From Brachybacterium sp. FME24 (lineage in GTDB: Bacteria; Actinomycetota; Actinomycetes; Actinomycetales; Dermabacteraceae), in the NCBI RefSeq assembly GCF_014897705.1, contig NZ_JABUXV010000005.1, positions 1-64,000 on the forward strand: a DNA stretch of 64,000 nucleotides, written 5' to 3'. The notes under the pieces are model-generated. The model did no database searches. It saw only the letters and a list, made by a program, of their open reading frames with translations, and was not told where the DNA came from. This document shows, piece by piece, positions 61,207 to 64,000 of the stretch. Every line of letters starts with the position of its first letter. The first letter of the stretch is position 1. Position numbers and translations under genes: made by a program.

Positions 61207-64000
<2,794 letters not shown>

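Overview
This 64 kb window is high-GC chromosomal DNA from an actinobacterium. Gene order, GTG/ATGA start-stop overlaps, an mIHF gene, an ANTAR regulator, Rv1473-like and Rv1382-like genes and a tryptophan-operon membrane protein all point there. The best guess is a Micrococcales member close to Brachybacterium/Dermabacteraceae, inferred from gene content without a database search. Most of the window is dense housekeeping operons.

Layout. (1) 1-1.4 kb looks like the right end of an accessory element: the C-terminus and putative end of an IS256-type insertion sequence, a small membrane protein, non-coding DNA with short direct repeats, then an orphan 3' fragment of the SUF-operon DUF59 gene with an intact terminator. 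(2) 1.6-5.4 kb: alanine dehydrogenase, a divergent ABC-F ATPase and a SatD-like HTH regulator. (3) 5.5-15.6 kb: efp-nusB, then the pyrimidine operon pyrR-pyrB-pyrC-membrane protein-carA-carB-pyrF behind a PyrR RNA-binding hairpin, closed by a perfect palindromic terminator. (4) 15.8-26.4 kb: mihF-gmk-rpoZ-coaBC-metK running without a gap into hisI-trpE, three small membrane proteins, and trpC-trpB-trpA. (5) 26.5-35.2 kb: lgt, glutamate synthase gltBD, pyruvate kinase. (6) 35.3-40.8 kb: tRNA-Leu(CAA), a 24-codon upstream ORF coupled to a PdtaR-type ANTAR regulator, an orphan Tat-type binding lipoprotein, a thioesterase and polA. (7) 41-49 kb: rpsA, a HAD phosphatase, the shikimate operon aroC-aroK-aroB-aroD (type I dehydroquinase), a TRIC-type channel and coaE. 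(8) 49-64 kb: uvrB and uvrA bracket an accessory block holding a glycosidase-like propeller protein, an ABC exporter, a lipoprotein, a pyrimidine-dimer glycosylase, a GNAT enzyme, a membrane protein, a DUF222-HNH protein, a second family-A DNA polymerase and a metallo-hydrolase. uvrA is cut by the window end.

Linked functions are pyrimidine synthesis, tryptophan/shikimate aromatic synthesis, nitrogen assimilation (gltBD, ald, carAB) and excision repair. Visible regulatory logic includes PyrR translational control, a LexA (SOS) box over the uvrA promoter, a set of probable leaderless promoters in which a -10-like hexamer lies exactly 6 nt before the start codon, and the pdtaR upstream ORF. I found no CRISPR array, rRNA operon, prophage or obvious biosynthetic cluster. 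The most unusual signals are the probable attachment-site scar at about 1.3-1.5 kb and the leaderless uORF-pdtaR-lipoprotein unit.
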